A DNA stretch of 33,305 nt, taken from positions 1 to 33,305 of the forward strand of contig JAQYCQ010000024.1 of the NCBI GenBank assembly GCA_028724585.1. Reading direction: 5' to 3'. How positions within the stretch are numbered: the stretch's first letter is position 1; each line of letters opens with the position of its first letter. Below the pieces are notes generated by a model. That model was given only the letters and a program-made list of their open reading frames with translations. It ran no database searches and was not told the origin of the DNA. The DNA is from Bacillota bacterium (GTDB lineage: Bacteria; Bacillota; Clostridia; Peptostreptococcales; Anaerovoracaceae). A program made the translations under genes and the position numbers. Positions 31,815-33,305 of the stretch are shown piece after piece.

Positions 31815-32687
31815 TTATTTAGCCTCAGCAGCTATCTCTCTTAAGAGCTTTCTTACGAGAGCGCCGACAACGTCTACTCTGTATTCTGCAGTTGCTCTTA
31901 CGTCGGAGATAGGATGTACTTCGCTCTGAGCAGCTTCTGCAGCCTTAGCGATGACAGCCTCGTCGCCGATCTTAGTTCCCTTAAGAACTTCTGGAACCTT
32001 TTCAGAGATGAGAGGTTTGATTGCAACGGAACCCATAACGCACTTAGCATCCTTGATTGTGTCGCCGTCGAGGTCAACTCTGATGCTCATGTTTACGATA
32101 TCGATTTCCATCATACGTCTCATTGCAACGTAGCCATACTTTACGTAAGTATTTGCTGATGGCTCAGGGAGAACGATGTTCTTGATGAGCTCACCCTCTT
32201 CGAGGATGTTTCTTCTGTTACCAGTGATGAAATCTTTAACGTCTACGACTCTTTCGCCGCCCTTCTTAGCGAGGGTCATCTTAGCATCGTAGCAGATAAG
32301 TGAAGAAGGAGTCTCTGCGGAAGGACCTGAGTTTGCCAGGTTTCCTGCGATTGTGCCCATTTCTCTAACCTGTGGGCCGCCGATTTCTCCTGCTGCGATT
32401 GAGAAAGCAGGATACTTATCTCTTAATTCCTTTGAGAATTCGCAGAATGCATCAGTTGTGCAGCCGCCGATTACAGCGCCTTCGCCATCCTTGATGGAGA
32501 ATTCGTTGAGTTCTGGAATCTGTGTTACGTCGATAATGTTTGCTGGATGAATCATTTTTTCCTTCAGCTGGATCATAAGGTCAGTACCACCTGCGAGGAT
32601 TTTGTAGTCTTCCTTAGTAGCCAGCAGTTCGAGAGCCTCGTCCAGTGTTTCAGGACGATAATACTCAAATGGAGTTAAAATATTCAA
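31815..32687 (-). CDS. Molybdenum hydroxylase FAD-binding subunit
   Basis: This 290-residue FAD subunit (CoxM/HcrB/XdhB family) passes electrons to NAD, ferredoxin or another carrier. It starts NILTPFEYYRPETLDEALEL and has the FAD pyrophosphate motif ILAGGTDLMIQLKEKM, RPETLDEA before it, and GTIAGNLANSGPSAETPSSL (second FAD motif). The C-terminal domain ends near EYRVDVVGALVRKLLREI. The loop that carries an extra [4Fe-4S] cluster in 4-hydroxybenzoyl-CoA reductase beta is not visible, so this is the ordinary type. The start is taken as TTG 32687, eight bases after AAGGAGG; a GTG at 32696 lies inside that site. It is the first gene of the three-subunit operon. Confidence 0.93.
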   Translation of the reverse strand: MNILTPFEYYRPETLDEALELLATKEDYKILAGGTDLMIQLKEKMIHPANIIDVTQIPELNEFSIKDGEGAVIGGCTTDAFCEFSKELRDKYPAFSIAAGEIGGPQVREMGTIAGNLANSGPSAETPSSLICYDAKMTLAKKGGERVVDVKDFITGNRRNILEEGELIKNIVLPEPSANTYVKYGYVAMRRMMEIDIVNMSIRVDLDGDTIKDAKCVMGSVAIKPLISEKVPEVLKGTKIGDEAVIAKAAEAAQSEVHPISDVRATAEYRVDVVGALVRKLLREIAAEAK

Positions 32688-32792
32688 ACAAGCCACCTCC
32701 TTAAAAATTTGATATTGGTTTGTTAAGCGATCCGATGGCTGCCTGATCGTGTTTCCACAGTTGCAGTTGTGAAAGCACTGACAGCATCGAAT

Positions 32793-32837
32793 ATTATATT
32801 AATTTAAATTCAGACCCTTTGCAAGACCTGCTTAAAT
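32793..32837 (-). promoter_or_regulatory. Promoter and TGCTTAAAT box of the molybdenum hydroxylase operon
   Basis: Minus strand TTGCAA (32819-32824), 17 bases, TAATAT (32796-32801); a consensus TATAAT at 32793-32798 overlaps but with a 20-base spacer. TGCTTAAAT (32829-32837) lies four bases from the -35, the same place as the repeat at the acyl-CoA synthetase promoter. The weak -35 hints at activator need or tight control. Confidence 0.5.
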
Positions 32838-33170
32838 TAAATATTTAAAATTTTTGAAAAACTGTCATTCATTTAGCATGACTGACAATTTATATCGGAC
32901 TGCTTACCATCAATCCACTATTAATAATACGCAATTTGGATGCCGAACCGATAAGTATTTAACAAAAATTATTGTGATAACAAAAATTATTAGGTGAAAT
33001 AAAATTGTCATCCCCTCTATAAAGCTCTGAATTTCAATGGTTTTAGAGTACATTGCCCTGACATTAAATTATTAATAATATTTTTTACTTTTATCTTTCA
33101 ATTTACGGAATCCATAACACTTTGATTATATCTATGGGAATGTCCATCGGCAGGATCAATGTTGAAAACC
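32838..33170. other. AT-rich region upstream of the molybdenum hydroxylase operon, no gene seen
   Basis: No supported gene. A TGTCA/TGACA inverted repeat with an inner GTCAT/ATGAC (about 32863-32887) lies 40-60 bases upstream of the promoter and could be a regulator site. The rest is AT-rich. Confidence 0.5.
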
Positions 33171-33243
33171 AACCACGCGTCAAACGCGTGGTTTTTCTCT
33201 AGCGGGCATAGCCCTTAATCCGCGCGGAACGCGTTGAACGCGT
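33171..33243. repeat. Palindrome cluster with terminator-like hairpin
   Basis: AACCACGCGT-CAA-ACGCGTGGTT (33171-33193) is a perfect 10-bp stem followed on the plus strand by TTTTT. It could also end a minus-strand gene coming from beyond the window. Next are GGGC-ATA-GCCC (about 33204-33214) and ACGCGTT-G-AACGCGT (33229-33243). None has the GGA loop. Confidence 0.6.
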
Positions 33244-33305
33244 AAACGCAGTCTGCCAACCGCGTATTATTAGCGTTACTTCTTCTTTCTGCGTTTGTAA
33301 TGATC

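Noticed and set aside
31815-32687. 4-hydroxybenzoyl-CoA reductase beta subunit with an extra 4Fe-4S cluster
   Set aside because: The cysteine-bearing insertion is not seen and the protein is about 30 residues shorter than that subunit.
33276-33305. C-terminal tail of a minus-strand gene entering from the right
   Set aside because: One frame ends in a basic tail and TAA at 33276-33278, but two other minus-strand frames are also open here. Too little sequence to choose.

Overview
This window looks like a chromosomal segment of a strictly anaerobic, low-to-moderate GC Firmicute of the class Clostridia (inference). The evidence is the hrcA-grpE-dnaK-dnaJ-prmA-mtaB-HIT-rpsU-yqeY gene order, a perfect CIRCE operator, strong purine-rich Shine-Dalgarno sites, sigma-A type promoters, and oxygen-sensitive enzymes (radical SAM proteins, a molybdenum hydroxylase). 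I cannot name the species. Every protein-coding gene I can support lies on the minus strand, so transcription runs from high to low coordinates. The best candidate plus-strand transcript is a structured RNA near 13.4 kb.

Layout from low to high coordinates. 1-98: first codons of a probable CoA-transferase, behind a long AT-rich regulatory gap. 529-9141: the heat-shock and translation block (yqeY, rpsU, HIT protein, mtaB, prmA, dnaJ, dnaK, grpE, hrcA), driven from a CIRCE-controlled promoter at its upstream end and punctuated by intergenic hairpins. 9238-10957: an intact IS3-family insertion sequence with inverted repeats and an A7 frameshift site, next to palindromic repeats. 11057-13199: acetolactate synthase (ilvN, ilvB). 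13300-13490: a rod-shaped RNA candidate on the plus strand. 13520-15474: a GntR-ABC ATPase-permease operon of YtrA/YtrB type. 15727-16956: an OFA-type major facilitator transporter, with a MalT-like LuxR-family activator upstream (17433-19931) and a perfect inverted-repeat operator between them. 19980-21753: phosphopentomutase and a metallophosphoesterase. 21839-24238: an acyl-CoA synthetase and a MarR regulator.

24542-32687 is the least ordinary part. It holds a three-subunit molybdenum hydroxylase of the xanthine dehydrogenase / 4-hydroxybenzoyl-CoA reductase family (FAD, 2Fe-2S and Mo subunits), a separately transcribed radical SAM protein, and a four-gene operon. That operon encodes a molybdopterin-binding-domain protein, a protein made of two tandem YopX-like domains (normally a phage family), a 189-residue protein I do not recognise, and a 70-residue cysteine-rich protein. 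A TGCTTAAAT box lies just upstream of the -35 region of both the acyl-CoA synthetase and the molybdenum hydroxylase promoters. This suggests shared control, perhaps by the MarR protein. With the OFA transporter and the CoA-transferase fragment, the cluster could serve uptake, CoA activation and hydroxylation or dehydroxylation of an organic acid; the substrate cannot be read from the sequence.

Intergenic regions carry a family of short hairpins whose stems differ but whose three-base loop is always GGA (TCC on the other strand). Several occur as TCC-then-GGA pairs, resembling the bacterial REP/BIME class. I saw no tRNA, rRNA or CRISPR array. Coordinates, motifs and spacings were read by eye; family assignments rest on recognised motifs, not on a database search.
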